Assembly (NCBI GenBank): GCA_036971475.1
Contig: JBAIZL010000002.1
Location: 352,345,582-352,409,581 of the forward strand
Direction: 5' to 3'
DNA length: 64,000 nucleotides
DNA from: Prosapia bicincta
Taxonomy: Eukaryota > Arthropoda > Insecta > Hemiptera > Cercopidae
Below are positions 43,009-53,177 of the stretch, one piece after another. Made by a program: the position numbers and the translations under genes. The stretch's first letter is position 1. Every line of letters begins with the position of its first letter. The notes beneath the pieces were generated by a model that was not told the origin of the DNA, made no database searches, and was given only the letters and a program-made list of their open reading frames with translations.

Positions 43009-44044
43009 ATGGATGAAGTACAACAAAGAGAATTGAATGACCAGATTAATGCTGCTGTTCAAGATCGAAATGCAGAGCAAGTTAAGGAATTGGTAGAAGA
43101 TGGAGCAGAGGTTGACAATCTGTATGGAACTCCTTTACATTACACTATTAACTCTGGCTGTGAAGAGATAGTAGGGTTTTTACTTGACAAAGGGGTGACG
43201 GGTGATCCTTTACATTCAGCTATCTACAAAAGAAATAGAGATATGGTAGAATTTTTGCTTGCAAGAGGAAGAGGTGTTCACGAAGTCGACCGATTAGAAT
43301 GTCTTGCTTTAAGTTCAGCTGTTTTAAATAGCTTTAGAGAAATAATAGAACTTTTACTTGCAAAAGGAGCAGATGTTAATGCGGTGAGTGATGGGAGATG
43401 TCTTCCTTTATTTTGTACTAAACAATCTGCTAGTGTAGAAGCTGCTATACTGATAGTAAATCACATAACAAAGTTAGAAACTATTGGTTTATTTGTAAAT
43501 AAAGAGAACTTACAATTGAAAGATGAATTTATAAATGCTTCAGACGGGAGACGTAATAATTATTTGCAGCACCTTGAACGCTGTAAGGGAGAAGCCAAAA
43601 TGATTGAATACCACTATATGATTTTTTAAGAGAAAGCAACATTGATAATCTAGTTGGTATATGGGAAAGAAATGAAAATATACACGGTAAGCTTGGTAAC
43701 CAAGAAAGCTTATAAGAACAATTTACAGAATATGTCAATATTTTAATTAATAACGCTAATATAGTAAAAAAAGAGATTTTTCTACATAACCATAAACCGT
43801 CAATTGATACCCTCTCAACATATTATGGATGTGATTTTAAAACTATGGCATTTGCTGGTATAAAACATTTTTTTGCAGTGCATAAAGATGACATTGTAAT
43901 AGAGCTTGGGATATAGAAACATCTCCTATTGAATGTGTGAATTTTGAAGATAATTAAGAGAGGCACATTCCAAAACCAGAGTTGCAGGCATTTACAAAGG
44001 TTGTGAGGAAAAATGCACACCTTAATAACCCAAACCCTGAATAA
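43009..44044 (+). pseudogene. Ankyrin-repeat protein, broken
   Basis: Start ATG 43009 (MDEVQQRELNDQINAAVQDR). At least three ankyrin repeats lie in residues 30-150: GTPLHYTINSGCEEIVGFLL, DPLHSAIYKRNRDMVEFLLA and LALSSAVLNSFREIIELLLA with KGADVN. The frame is lost near 43620. The C-terminal region (ESNIDNLVGIWERNENIHGK, then HNHKPSIDTLSTYYGCDFK) has further breaks at TAA 43711-43713, a frameshift near 43905 and TAA near 43956. The native end is NNPNPE at 44044. About 345 codons. Wolbachia has many such genes, some of them suspected effectors. Confidence 0.87.
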
Positions 44045-44190
44045 CATCGGGCGTTGTCATCCTACTGCTCGATCCTTTAATTACTTAATTTACATAGGTC
44101 AGCGGGGGCCTATGCTTAAGAGCAGGCAAAATAGCACTTTACTTTACATAGAATGTGGATATCATTTGAAATATATTTTTGAAAGTTGAT

Positions 44191-45330
44191 ATGTCAGATG
44201 TTGCTGGTGTAGAAATCAAAGAGCAAAGTTCTGTGTGTGAGCAAATCCGTTTTAGCGTGAGTCGTGCAAGTCTTTCAAGTACGTTATCCAGAGTGAGTGG
44301 AGTGGTTGAAAGGCGCAATGCGATAGATGTTTTGGCGTGTATAAATATCAAAGCACAACATGGCAGCATAAAACTGAAGGCTACTGATCTTGATATTTCA
44401 ATATTTGCCTCACTTGCTGCAAATGTATCAGTGGAAGGAGAAGTAAAAATCTCAGCACATACTCTGCACGACAGAGTGAAGAAGTTACCAACTGATTTGG
44501 ATGTTAATTTCGAAATGAATGATCAAGGAAAGTTATTGATATCTTGTGGAAATGCAAACTTTTCTTTACCGAATGTAGTTTCAAGCAACTTCCCCGTTCT
44601 TGAAGAAGGCGATCAGAAATATGATTTCACTCTGTTGAGTGTAGATTTAGTAGACTTATTAACTAAAACGAAGTTTGCTGTATCGCTAGATAATACGAGG
44701 TATAATTTAAATGGAATATATCTACATGCAGATGAGCAATTTCTGTATTGTGTTGCAACCGATGGCCACCATTTATCGTGTGTAAACAGGAAAAACCTGA
44801 TGGAGAGTTTGGGGTGATCATTCCACGTAAAACTGTCATGGAGTTGCTCAAAGTATGGGATGATTGCAGTGAAGTTAATATAAAACTTTCAGATAGAAAA
44901 ATCAAATTCACATGCGGTGAGTATATTATAATATCGAATTAATAGACGGAACTTTTCCAGATTACAAAACTGTTATTCCAGCACCACAAAATAAACAAAT
45001 GATTGTCGAAAGCGGCGAGCTCGCTAGCGTTATAGATCGAGTTTCCGTTGTTGTATCCGATAAAATAAAGTCCATTAGATACTCACTGCAAGAAAAATTA
45101 TTAACCCTGCATTCAAATTCTCAAGAGTGCAGTGATGCAACTGAATCTATAGAGGTGGATTATGATGGGCCCCCTATGGACATAGGATTTAATTTGCGTT
45201 ATTTTCTCGATGCTTTATCCTGCATAAGAAATAAATGTAAGTTTAGCTTATCAATGGTAATAGTGCTACAATTATCACCGACGAAGATGATCCAAATGCA
45301 TTATATATAGTAATGCCAATGAGGAATTAA
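44191..45330 (+). pseudogene. dnaN: DNA polymerase III sliding clamp, frameshifted
   Basis: Beta clamp that tethers the replicative polymerase. Start ATG 44191 (MSDVAGVEIKEQSSVCEQIR). Domain I includes TLSRVSGVVERRNAIDVLAC; domain II includes TKFAVSLDNTRYNLNGIYLH and YCVATDGHHLSCVN. Frameshifts near 44775, 44935 and 45250 cut it. FPDYKTVIPAPQNKQ and GFNLRYFLDALSCI belong to domain III. The C-terminus would be the conserved Y-I-V-MPMR, read near 45305, then RN and TAA 45328. About 380 codons, normal. Confidence 0.93.
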
Positions 45331-45339
45331 CCCAGTGTC

Positions 45340-45470
45340 CCCTATCTCAGTTTCCTTTCCCCTGTCATCCCAGTGCCTCGCATGATGTCATCCCAGTGCG
45401 TGACACTGGTTACTAGGGCTTTGATTTTAAGAACACGCGCTGGAATGACAGGAAAAGGCTAGAGTGGAGT
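45340..45470. repeat. Palindromic elements after dnaN
   Basis: Units ctgtcatcccagtgcctcg and gtcatcccagtgcgtgacac with complements, and cgcgctggaatgacagg. Confidence 0.75.
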
Positions 45471-45472
45471 GT

Positions 45473-46030
45473 TTACCAATCCCAAGAAAGTGGGGCAGTT
45501 TCATCTGTTGGAATTTCGAAAACTGGTTTTGACATTGTGTTTCTTACAGCGTTTTCAAAACCTGGGTCTTGTAGGGCATGTTGTATAACTTCAGTTTTAA
45601 AGTTACCTGAGCCTGTAAGTTTTGCAGCTACAGCATCAACTGATGGCCGTATTTTTGCACTTAGAAAATCTTTTGCTGTGTGAGGATTAGTAGCCTTTTC
45701 ATCATAACTTACCGCTTCTTTAGAATCAAGAAATCCTCCAAATTTTTCTACTAAAATAGATTTTTTGCCATCTTTTGCACCAAGTATTTTTTCTGCTACA
45801 GTTGGTGTTTCAAGGTCTGTAGTTTTAATAAATGCAGTATCTGCTGCTGTCTTAGTGTAAACTTTACTAGCAAAGTCATTAGAAGCTACTATTGCATCCA
45901 CAACTTCTTTTTCAGCAGCTTATGTTTTGAGTTTATCAGTTCTTAGAAAAGTCTTCGCTAATTCAGTTATAAATTCTGCATCGCCCGTATTCAACTTATT
46001 AAGTAACTCCTGTGCCAAAGCACTCTCCAT
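45473..46030 (-). pseudogene. Unknown helical protein with one stop
   Basis: ATG 46030 begins MESALAQELLNKLNTGDAEF and reaches TAA near 45920 (after RTDKLKT). The frame then continues unbroken: AAEKEVVDAIVASNDFASKV, then HTAKDFLSAKIRPSVDAVAA and SKPVFEIPTDETAPLSWDW. About 185 codons. It is predicted mostly helical, with no membrane segment or signal. I do not recognise a family. The pattern of repeated A-I-V-A-S and F-A-S-K-V segments looks like a Wolbachia-specific protein. One substitution inactivates it. Confidence 0.6.
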
Positions 46031-46124
46031 TAATTGTGAAAACCATAAGATGCATGAAAAACGTATAGATTTCGTAAATGCTAGATTTTACATAAACTTC
46101 CTTGGGTTCTCATTTCAGTGCTTG

Positions 46125-46345
46125 CTTCCTTTCTTGTCATCCTAGTGTGGTCAACTTCTCCTGTCATCCAAGTAGCCTTCTCTTGTCATCCCAGTGCGTG
46201 AGACTGGGCATCCAGTCTTTCCATAATCACCAAAAACATTGCATTTTAAGATAAAATTTTACATTTACCAAAATTTCTGGATCCCAGTGTCTGGGCACTG
46301 GGATGACACCATCATAAAGCGTCACGCGCAGGAATGACTGCAGCT
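46125..46345. repeat. Palindromic element cluster
   Basis: Units tgtcatcccagtgcgtgaga, ggatcccagtgtctgggcac and complements; contains caccatcataaagcgtcac as at 49540. Confidence 0.75.
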
Positions 46346-46394
46346 ACAAACATTAAGAAATTTACTAAACGAAGAAAAAAGGCAAAAGAACCCC

Positions 46395-46660
46395 CGTGGT
46401 GCGAGTTTTGACCCTCTAATAATGTAAATTGGCGCTGTAATAATGTACTGACGCTTGATTTAAGCACGATTTGGCTGCATGTGAAAAATTTTAAAAGACC
46501 TATAGCCCTAATACATTTACGTAGTCGGCCAATAAATCCTTAAGTTTTTTACTGAATTTTTGTTTTTGATCCTGCAGGTCAAAAACAAGTTTTGAGTCAG
46601 AAATACCCTTGTAGGCCATGGTAATGAAATTGGCGGGGGTTGTCAAGTGTTTTTTTTGTT
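46395..46660 (+). repeat. Repeat R2, unoccupied copy
   Basis: Full R2: gagttttgaccctctaataa, gacgcttgatttaagcacga (the TTAA target uninterrupted at 46461), gatcctgcaggtcaaaaac and gagtcagaaatacccttgt. Serves as an empty-site reference for the piggyBac insertion. Confidence 0.93.
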
Positions 46661-46695
46661 TCATACCCTTATGCTTAAGGTTCGAAAACAGATGC

Positions 46696-47504
46696 CTATC
46701 CATGGATTCCCTTTGAAGTTGAATATTGAAAATTAACTGGAGAATTGTGGATCACTTTATGTATGTCATAACAAGCCATAGCGTTCTCGGAAAAACCATT
46801 TAGTATCAACTTCAGTTTGCCCAAATAAGTAGCTATATCTCCGATTGCATACACCCTATCTCTACTGGTTCTAAGTGTAGCCTGATCAACAACTATGCGG
46901 CTATGTTCTAACTGTATGCCCCAATTGTTTATGGGCCCCAAATTCATTGAAAGGCCGAAAAATGGCAGTAAAAAATCAGCTGATATTTTTCTTTCCTCCT
47001 TAGAAGCAATGTTTTTTACTACCACTGCGCTCATTTGCCCATTATTTCCAAATAGTTCGTGCAATTGACAGGGCGTTACAAGTTTTATTTTTCCATTGTT
47101 TTTAAGCGATTCTAACTTATTTCTCATTTCAGGAGCGCAACGAAATTCTTTTCTTTAATGTATTATATAAATTTCCTATGCAACTTTAGAAAGTTCTATA
47201 GTCCAATCAGCTGCAGAACCTCCACCTCCTGCAATGACAATAGCCTTACCCTGAAAATCAGAAATAATATTTACGCTATAAAATACGGATTTATTTTCAT
47301 AATACAATATAACATTAAGGGGTTGACGATTAGGTTCAAACATTCCATTGCCTGCAGCAATGACAACAGCTTTGCATTTCACTTCTGTACTTGTGCTTTT
47401 TATTACAGTGAAGTTTTGACCGCCGTTATCTTTCCACCTTTTTACCTAAGTGGTAAACAGGCTCAAATAGTGAAGCTTGTTCCACTAATTGTTCAATGCG
47501 GTGT
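46696..47504 (-). pseudogene. Ferredoxin-NADP reductase (TrxB-like), 5' truncated
   Basis: A type 2 ferredoxin/flavodoxin-NADP reductase, a two-domain flavoprotein. The readable part starts at RIEQLVEQASLFEPVYHLG (about 47500). The N-terminal FAD-binding loop is missing because the sequence is fused to the bamB remnant. A frameshift near 47440 follows. VVIAAGNGMFEPNR and KAIVIAGGGGSAADWTIELS (NADP loop) come next, then in-frame TAG and TAA near 47174 and 47156, and REVYAIGDIATYLGKLKLIL-type FAD motif (here DRVYAIGDIATYLGKLKL). The native end is TSKGIHG at 46696. About 270 of roughly 340 codons remain. Confidence 0.85.
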
Positions 47505-48217
47505 GAGAGATAGGAAAATTATCTGACCATCAGCTAGCGCTACTTTCAAAATTTCATTTTTTGCGTTTACTACAAAAAACTCGTTACCATTTATATCATA
47601 GGGGTACAACCATGGCAAAACCCCACCACCACTGATATTTTTTGCTTCCATGGCCTTTAACCACAAAAGATTCCCCGATCCTATATCAATCGCAACAACG
47701 ATAGAATTGTTTGTAGCTATTAATGTGTTATTCTTTATTATCGGAGTAGTTGTGATATCTGTAAGCTGAGCGTCCAAAATATTTGTAGAAGTAACTTATA
47801 AGACCACAACCTTTTTCCACCTTTATCAAAAGCTATTAACTCCCCGTTTGAAAATGGAACAACTATTGTATTGTGCATAACTAGAGGAGATACGTAATAT
47901 GATCGTGCCGTTTGGTTGCCATTCTCGTGATAGATCCAGATTGTATTACCATTCTGTATATCCAGCATGTACAAATAGTTATCTATAGTTAAAATTGCCA
48001 GCCTATCATTAAAAACTGTAAGGTTCCCTTTTATTGGAGATTTTAGTTCCTTTTCCCATATAACTGTGGTAAATCCTTTACTGAAATGTTGAGAGTTGCA
48101 GCGTGAAATATAGGTTTTTGCATTGATAATATGTATGATGTAAAAAATTAAATTATCTACGTTAAGTATTGTTTTAAGTAATGTAAGTACCAGTAAAGTC
48201 CATGTTTCAGCTAACAT
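47505..48217 (-). pseudogene. bamB: PQQ-repeat beta-propeller (BamB-like), 3' truncated
   Basis: BamB is a propeller lipoprotein of the outer-membrane assembly complex. ATG 48217 starts MLAETWTLLVLTLLKTILNV, a hydrophobic leader. Propeller blades are visible: TVIWEKELKSPIKGNLTVFN with DNYLYMLDIQNGNTIWIYHE, then FSNGELIAFDKGGKRLWSYK. A frameshift near 47780 leads to TDITTTPIIKNNTLIATNNS and NEILKVALADGQIIF. It ends at about 47505, joined to the FNR gene; the later blades are gone. The BamB assignment is by domain type; other PQQ proteins are possible. Confidence 0.72.
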
Positions 48218-48324
48218 TTTCGTTCTAGATTCAGCTTCTTTACTTTACAATAAATATGTAAAAATTAAGTGACTCCGCCTAGGCGATTTCCTACAACATC
48301 CTCACCATAGATTCTGCTAACGGA

Positions 48325-48600
48325 CTACGGTTTTCTGCTTTCTTCTTCGCTGATTTTAGAACTATTAATCTCCTTAATCACTTGAGCTGGTTTGCAATCT
48401 TCACTTACGGCTACATACGCAGCAAAACGTATCGTAGACATAATAAAAGCATGTGTTATTATTAATACGCTAGCAGGACTACCAGTTAAGACAGCAATAC
48501 CGTTACATATACCAGAAGCTAGCATAAGGCCCAAAGCACCTGCAACACGTCAGTCGTTATTCCTAGTATTTTCTCTTAATTCTGTAGTTGTATCACTCAT
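48325..48600 (-). pseudogene. Small membrane protein with one stop
   Basis: ATG 48600 (MSDTTTELRENTRNND) meets TGA at 48550-48552, then continues in frame with RVAGALGLMLASGICNGIAV, LTGSPASVLIITHAFIMSTI and a charged tail EINSSKISEEESRKP. 91 codons. Two hydrophobic segments suggest a membrane protein; ICNGIAVLTG faintly recalls VirB2/TrbC pilins, but I cannot support that further. Convergent with the next gene. Confidence 0.55.
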
Positions 48601-48732
48601 ATCACCCTCTTTAAATATAACTATATTATTTATAATACAATTAAGCTTATGGAAAGTCAAACAAGTAGTTGATAAATTTACTTTTAAAAAGAAAGAATCA
48701 ACTTTATGTGTGACCCAGAAGCGTAGCTGTAC

Positions 48733-49186
48733 GAACATTTACTTATGGTAGCAGGAGGATTATATCTCGTTATTAAGAGCGCTATAGAGTTATGGGACAA
48801 CATTGTTTTACGCAAGCAAACCGAGAAAAAAGTAGGTATTAGTCGTAATTGTTTTTAGTTGTATTGCAAATTATGTTAATAGATTTAGTTTTTTCGGTTG
48901 ATTACCTATTAACTGCCATAGCGTTAACTCACAACATGATAATAATTGTTATAGCGTATGCGTTTTCCATACTAGTAATGATATTTTTATCGAAGCATAC
49001 TGCTCAGTTAATTAAATCTAGCCAGATTTTAATAACAATTGCCATTCTATTTATTTTACTTAGTGGTGTGTACTTAATGCTTGAAAGACTTCATATAAAA
49101 TTACAAAATGATACTTGTACTCTTCATTGATGTTTGCATTGTTTGTAGAAGCTATAAGTAGTATAAAGAAAAGGCATAGCGGATAA
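48733..49186 (+). pseudogene. TerC-family membrane protein, 5' truncated
   Basis: Only the C-terminal half remains. It begins abruptly at LLMVAGGLYLVIKSAIELWD right after the dispersed motif gtagctgtacgaacatt (48723-48739), meets TAG near 48857, and continues in another frame as FLVVLQIMLIDLVFSVDYLL. That is the TerC signature with Asp in the membrane (DLVFSVDY; usually DSI). TAIALTHNMIIIVIAYAFSI and VYLMLERLH follow. A frameshift near 49125 precedes LFVEAISSIKK and the stop at 49184-49186. TerC proteins (Alx, YceF types) are linked to Mn2+ export and metal loading. Confidence 0.83.
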
Positions 49187-49249
49187 TCAAATTTATATTA
49201 TTAGATAAGATTTATTCTTTATCTTTTTTAGGTAAGAACCCTAGTGCAA

Positions 49250-50042
49250 AAACGCATAGCTGTACGAACATTGTAGGTTAGCAGATGGTGTCATCTAAGT
49301 AGCCCTATTTATTGTCATTCCAACACTCCTTCATTGTCATCCAAGTAGCCCCTCTCTTGTCATCCCAGTAGCCCTCTTCTTGTCATCCCAGTTCTTTCCT
49401 CCTGTCATGCCAGTGCGTGACACTGGCATCCAGCCTGTCCATAATCATCAAAGACATTGCATTTCTCAACACAAAATTTTACATTTACCAAAATTTCTGG
49501 ATCCCAGTGTCTGGGCTACTTTGGATGACACCATCATAAAGCGTCACGCTCTGGAATTTGTTGCAAGAACAAATGTTCGTTCATAAATTGCAACTAGCTA
49601 CAAATATTAAAAAATTTACTAAATGGAGAAAAAGGCAAAAGAATCCCCGATCAATATTTATTTTTTGTATTGGCGTTTTTAAGCCTTAAACACTGCAGTT
49701 TAGCTGCTTTTAGACGCAACTAACCTCAGCTTAAATGTTTAAAATATTTACTAAGCAGAAAAAAAGGCAAAGGAAACCCGAGCTAGCTAGTTATTCACTC
49801 TCTATTTTAAAAATTTGGCGTTTGGTGATGTCTTAAACGCTTTATAAGCCCGTTTCAGCTTGTATAGGTAAAAACCTAGAAATTTTATAAAGACATACGA
49901 TACACATAATGCAAAAAATTAAGCAATAGTACACCAAATACAAGTTTTTTCTTGTCATTTTAATCTGCTGCAGAGATTGCGAAGTTAAACAATTAGCTTC
50001 AATGTTATTATAAAAGGTTTGGCGGAAGTTGTCAAGTAGTTT
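49250..50042 (-). repeat. Repeat R1 copy E (reverse) with palindromic cluster
   Basis: Palindromes from 49260 to 49560 (gtcatgccagtgcgtgacac, ggatcccagtgtctgggcta), then reversed R1 to acttgacaacttccgcc near 50040. Short ORFs across it are not genes. 50043-50166 shows no feature. Confidence 0.85.
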
Positions 50043-50166
50043 TTATGTCAGTTGGGTACTTGCTTTTTGTAGGCCTATGTTTGTATAGTTATATTAGCTA
50101 TATCCACAATGAGGCCTCCTAAAAACTCTTTGTAATGGCTGAGAAATATCTATTTAATAATAAAAT

Positions 50167-50956
50167 ATGCTAATCAGGAATCTAATAAAACAGGCTACTC
50201 AGGCAGGAAACATTGAAAATTTAGTGCAATATATCGAATAATTTTATTGTTTGAGAAGTTTAGGGGTACGTTAAACCTCACTTTGTCTCTCATAAAGTAA
50301 AATAGGCTCTCGTTTGAAGTATACCGAGAGGGGCTAGTGGATACGGAAGAAGGAGTATGTAAGACAATTAAATCTTCCGGTGCAAATAGGTATGTTATTG
50401 TGCTTAGAAGGTCAAATCCATACATTATTGTACACGAGCTTTCACATATGGTTGCAAATGAGCTGAACTTGAGCCAAGAGCTAAGTTCTGATAATAAAGT
50501 TTATCAAGATATTGAACGAAATCTAAAGCAGGCAAATATTCCTGTACAGAATATTATCGGTCAAATTATATTTAAGGAGATACGAGCTTATCAAAATGTA
50601 AAGTCACGTGCATCAGAATTATTTGCACGCTATTTCGAGCTATTTGCTTGGGCTCAGGAGGTTTACCCTAGGGATAAGGAGTATTTAATTCGCACTCAGG
50701 ATTTAAATAAAGTGTTTCTTGCTACTGACCAATGGAAAAAGAGTTTCCTGGACTCACAAATAATGGACAGAATAGGCAAGGAAGTAAAGGAATACAGCGA
50801 TAAAATGCCATTAAAGATGTAACTAAAGTGCAAAGCAGTTGGACTAATAAACTTTCTCCTGGAGGCAGAAAAATTAGCTCTGTATTTGGAGATGTTGATT
50901 AGCTTGACAGAAGCTTTTACAGCGTTTCAAATTATAGTTTTAGCAACCAAATATAG
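50167..50956 (+). pseudogene. Unknown protein with HExxH zinc-protease motif
   Basis: ATG 50167 (MLIRNLIKQATQAGNIENLV) is followed by TAA near 50240 and a frameshift; TAA near 50305 comes after LNLTLSLIK. The main open part reads NRLSFEVYREGLVDTEEGVC and then RYVIVLRRSNPYIIVHELSH, with HELSH as a gluzincin-like HExxH motif. A helical C-terminal domain follows (SRASELFARYFELFAWAQEV). A frameshift at 50815 gives KLSPGGRKISSVFGD, TAG near 50909 and a final stop 50954-50956. About 263 codons. The family is not recognised. The tail abuts the tsaD start with no gap. Confidence 0.65.
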
Positions 50957-51940
50957 GTGAAAACCATTTTAGCCGTTGAAACAAGCTGCGATGAAACTGC
51001 AGTAGCGATTGTAAATAATGCTAAGCGAGTCCTTGCTCACGAGATCCTCTCTCAAACATTGTTATCCCTGAAGTAGCTTCACGTGCTCATATGGAGCATT
51101 TGAGTGGTCTAATAAAAAACACCATAGACAAATCTAACCTCAACTTTTGCGATTTTGATGCAATTGCGGCAACATCAGGGCCAGGACTCATAGGCGGATT
51201 AATAGTTGCTACAATGATGGCTAAAGCAATAGCACATGTCACACAAAAACCGTTCATTGCGGTTAGTCATCTAGAGGCGCATGCGCTGGTTATTAGGTTA
51301 CTATATGAAGTCAAATTTCCGTTCTTAGTCCTGTTAATATCAGGCGGTCACTGTCAATTTTTAATTGCACAGGATGTGGGTAAATACATTAAACTCGGAG
51401 AAACGCTCGATGATTCACTAGGGGAAGCAATTGATTAGGTTGCTAAGATGCTGGGTTTGAACTATCCAGGAGGTCCATTGATTGAAAAGATAGCTAAAAA
51501 GGCGATAGCACAAGATTTAAACTGCCAAGGGTAATGATAAAACGTTCCGGGTGTAATTTTTTTTTTCTGGAATCAAAACAGCAGTATAAAACCTAGTGCA
51601 GAGGCTTGAAATGAGCGAGCAAGATGTGTGTGATGTATGTGCTTCGTTTCAAGAGTGTACTAGCGATATATTACTCGATAGAGTCGAAAATGCGATTATT
51701 ATGGCTGCATCTTTAGGTATCAAAATCAATGATTTCGTAATTACTGGCCGGGTTGCGGCAAATAATTTCTTGAGAGAAAAATTTTAAAAACACATAAAAT
51801 TAAACATATTTTTTCCTCCTAATAACCTATGTACAGACAATGCAATAATGGTTGGATGGGCAGGAATTGAGAGGTTACAGAAGAACTATATAGATTCGCT
51901 CAATTTTGCGCCAAGGCCAAAGTGGGAGTTGAACAGTTAA
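50957..51940 (+). pseudogene. tsaD: tRNA t6A threonylcarbamoyltransferase, broken
   Basis: TsaD (Gcp/Kae1) transfers threonylcarbamoyl to A37 of ANN-reading tRNAs with TsaB and TsaE. The GTG start at 50957 gives VKTILAVETSCDETAVAIV. A frameshift lies near 51055. AATSGPGLIGGLIVATMMAK, then the metal-binding VSHLEAHALVIRL and LLISGGHCQFL follow. TAG at 51436-51438 replaces one residue of GEAID-VAKMLGLNYPGG. Frameshifts or stops come near 51532 and 51595, then VITGRVAANNFLREKF (GGV-type motif changed), TAA at 51785 and TDNAIMVGWAGIERLQ. The native end WELNS is at 51940. About 328 codons. Confidence 0.94.
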
Positions 51941-51984
51941 TAAGAATTCTGAATGAACAATCTATAGCACGAACATTATCAATC

Positions 51985-52440
51985 AAGTAGAAATGCAAAA
52001 ACTACTTGACAACCCCCACCCACCCTGCTATCATAGCATTGAAGCTGATTATTTATCTTCTCTGTACAGATTAAACGACAAAAAAATTAGTATATCTGGC
52101 GTCTCATGTTTAATATTTTGCATTATGTGCACCTCATGTCTTTTACATTGTTGTCTACAATACCGATTAGTGCTGTTGCGCCTATTTGGGCGCTTAAAAA
52201 GATTAAAAATCTCCAACTGATAAAATGACACTGAATAACTAGCTGCCCTAGGTTTCTTTTGTCTTTTTTTCTGTATTAGTAAATTTCTTAACGTTTATAA
52301 TTGAGACTAATTGCAGCTTAAAAGCAACTGAGTCGCAGTTATTAAGCGCTTAGAATAAGAGAACGCCATGTTTGAAAGTTAAATGTAAATAACTAGCAAC
52401 CCACGGGGATTCTTTTGCCTTTTTTCATCTTGGTTAAAAA
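51985..52440 (+). repeat. Repeat R1 copy F
   Basis: Starts aaaactacttgacaaccccc, diverged from copies A and B in the middle (cagattaaacgacaaaaaaa), ends near ttttgccttttttcatcttg. Confidence 0.85.
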
Positions 52441-52516
52441 ATTAACTAATTTCGTTATACGATTTTTTGCATAGCCATTTGCACGACGTCCTTAATTACA
52501 AGCTTAAAGAAAAATA

Positions 52517-52980
52517 TTAACTAGGTTTATAGTCTATCACCACTGTGTTTGCAAATTTGTCATGAAAAGCTTGCTTATGTTTATCATCTACTGCACAAAC
52601 TAGGATTGGTACAGCTAATAATAAAATATGATTACAAAGTGGTATACAGTAGATGATGAAGAAGGCGATAGTCCTTTTTATTGCTTGTATTAGAGTGATC
52701 TGCTCAAGTGTATCTTTGTCTCTTACACGCATGCTAAATAATAAGTGCCCAGGAGTGCCGCCAAATATTTATAACATGAATATATGAAATATACATGGTA
52801 TCATTAAACATAAAGAAAATACAATTGAGGGGATTATTGCACCCATGATCCCTTGTATTACGTGTGTGAGTGAGAAGCCCACTGTCATTAAAACAAACGG
52901 TATTATAATAAGTAAAATACAATCAACTATAAATGCTAAAATACGTCTTGTAATTGTTGAATAGTTACTTTTTTATCCAT
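52517..52980 (-). pseudogene. RDD-family membrane protein, broken
   Basis: ATG 52980 with an extra A shortly after, then RRILAFIVDCILLIIIPFVL with the Arg and Asp that name the family. The frame runs through LMTVGFSLTHVIQGIMGAII to TAA at about 52770, then continues with FGGTPGHLLFSMRVRD, the second family motif. A last hydrophobic hairpin (AIKRTIAFFIIYCIPLCNHI) and DKFANTVVIDYKPS close it. About 154 codons. RDD proteins are poorly defined membrane proteins, some linked to ion exchange. Confidence 0.85.
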
Positions 52981-53177
52981 GCGGTCCCTGATTTTTAATT
53001 CTATTATATTATTTTGATACTTAAGTATATAGTGTCAATACGTATTAACTTTAAAGCTTCAATAGATATAATGATTATTTGTGTAAAGGTTTAGCCCAGT
53101 GGTTTTTTTGTTTCACGGCTGGGGCGCTGCCAAAATGTAGGTTTTGTATCTGCTGTAACGACTTAACTTCTAGCTTT

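Noticed and set aside
42639..44044. An active WO prophage with effector module
   Set aside because: Only a deleted portal gene and one broken ankyrin gene are present; no head, tail, integrase or cytoplasmic-incompatibility genes are seen.
48325..48600. VirB2 pilin call for the small membrane protein
   Set aside because: Only a faint motif resemblance, no signal-peptide arrangement typical of VirB2 and no vir neighbours.
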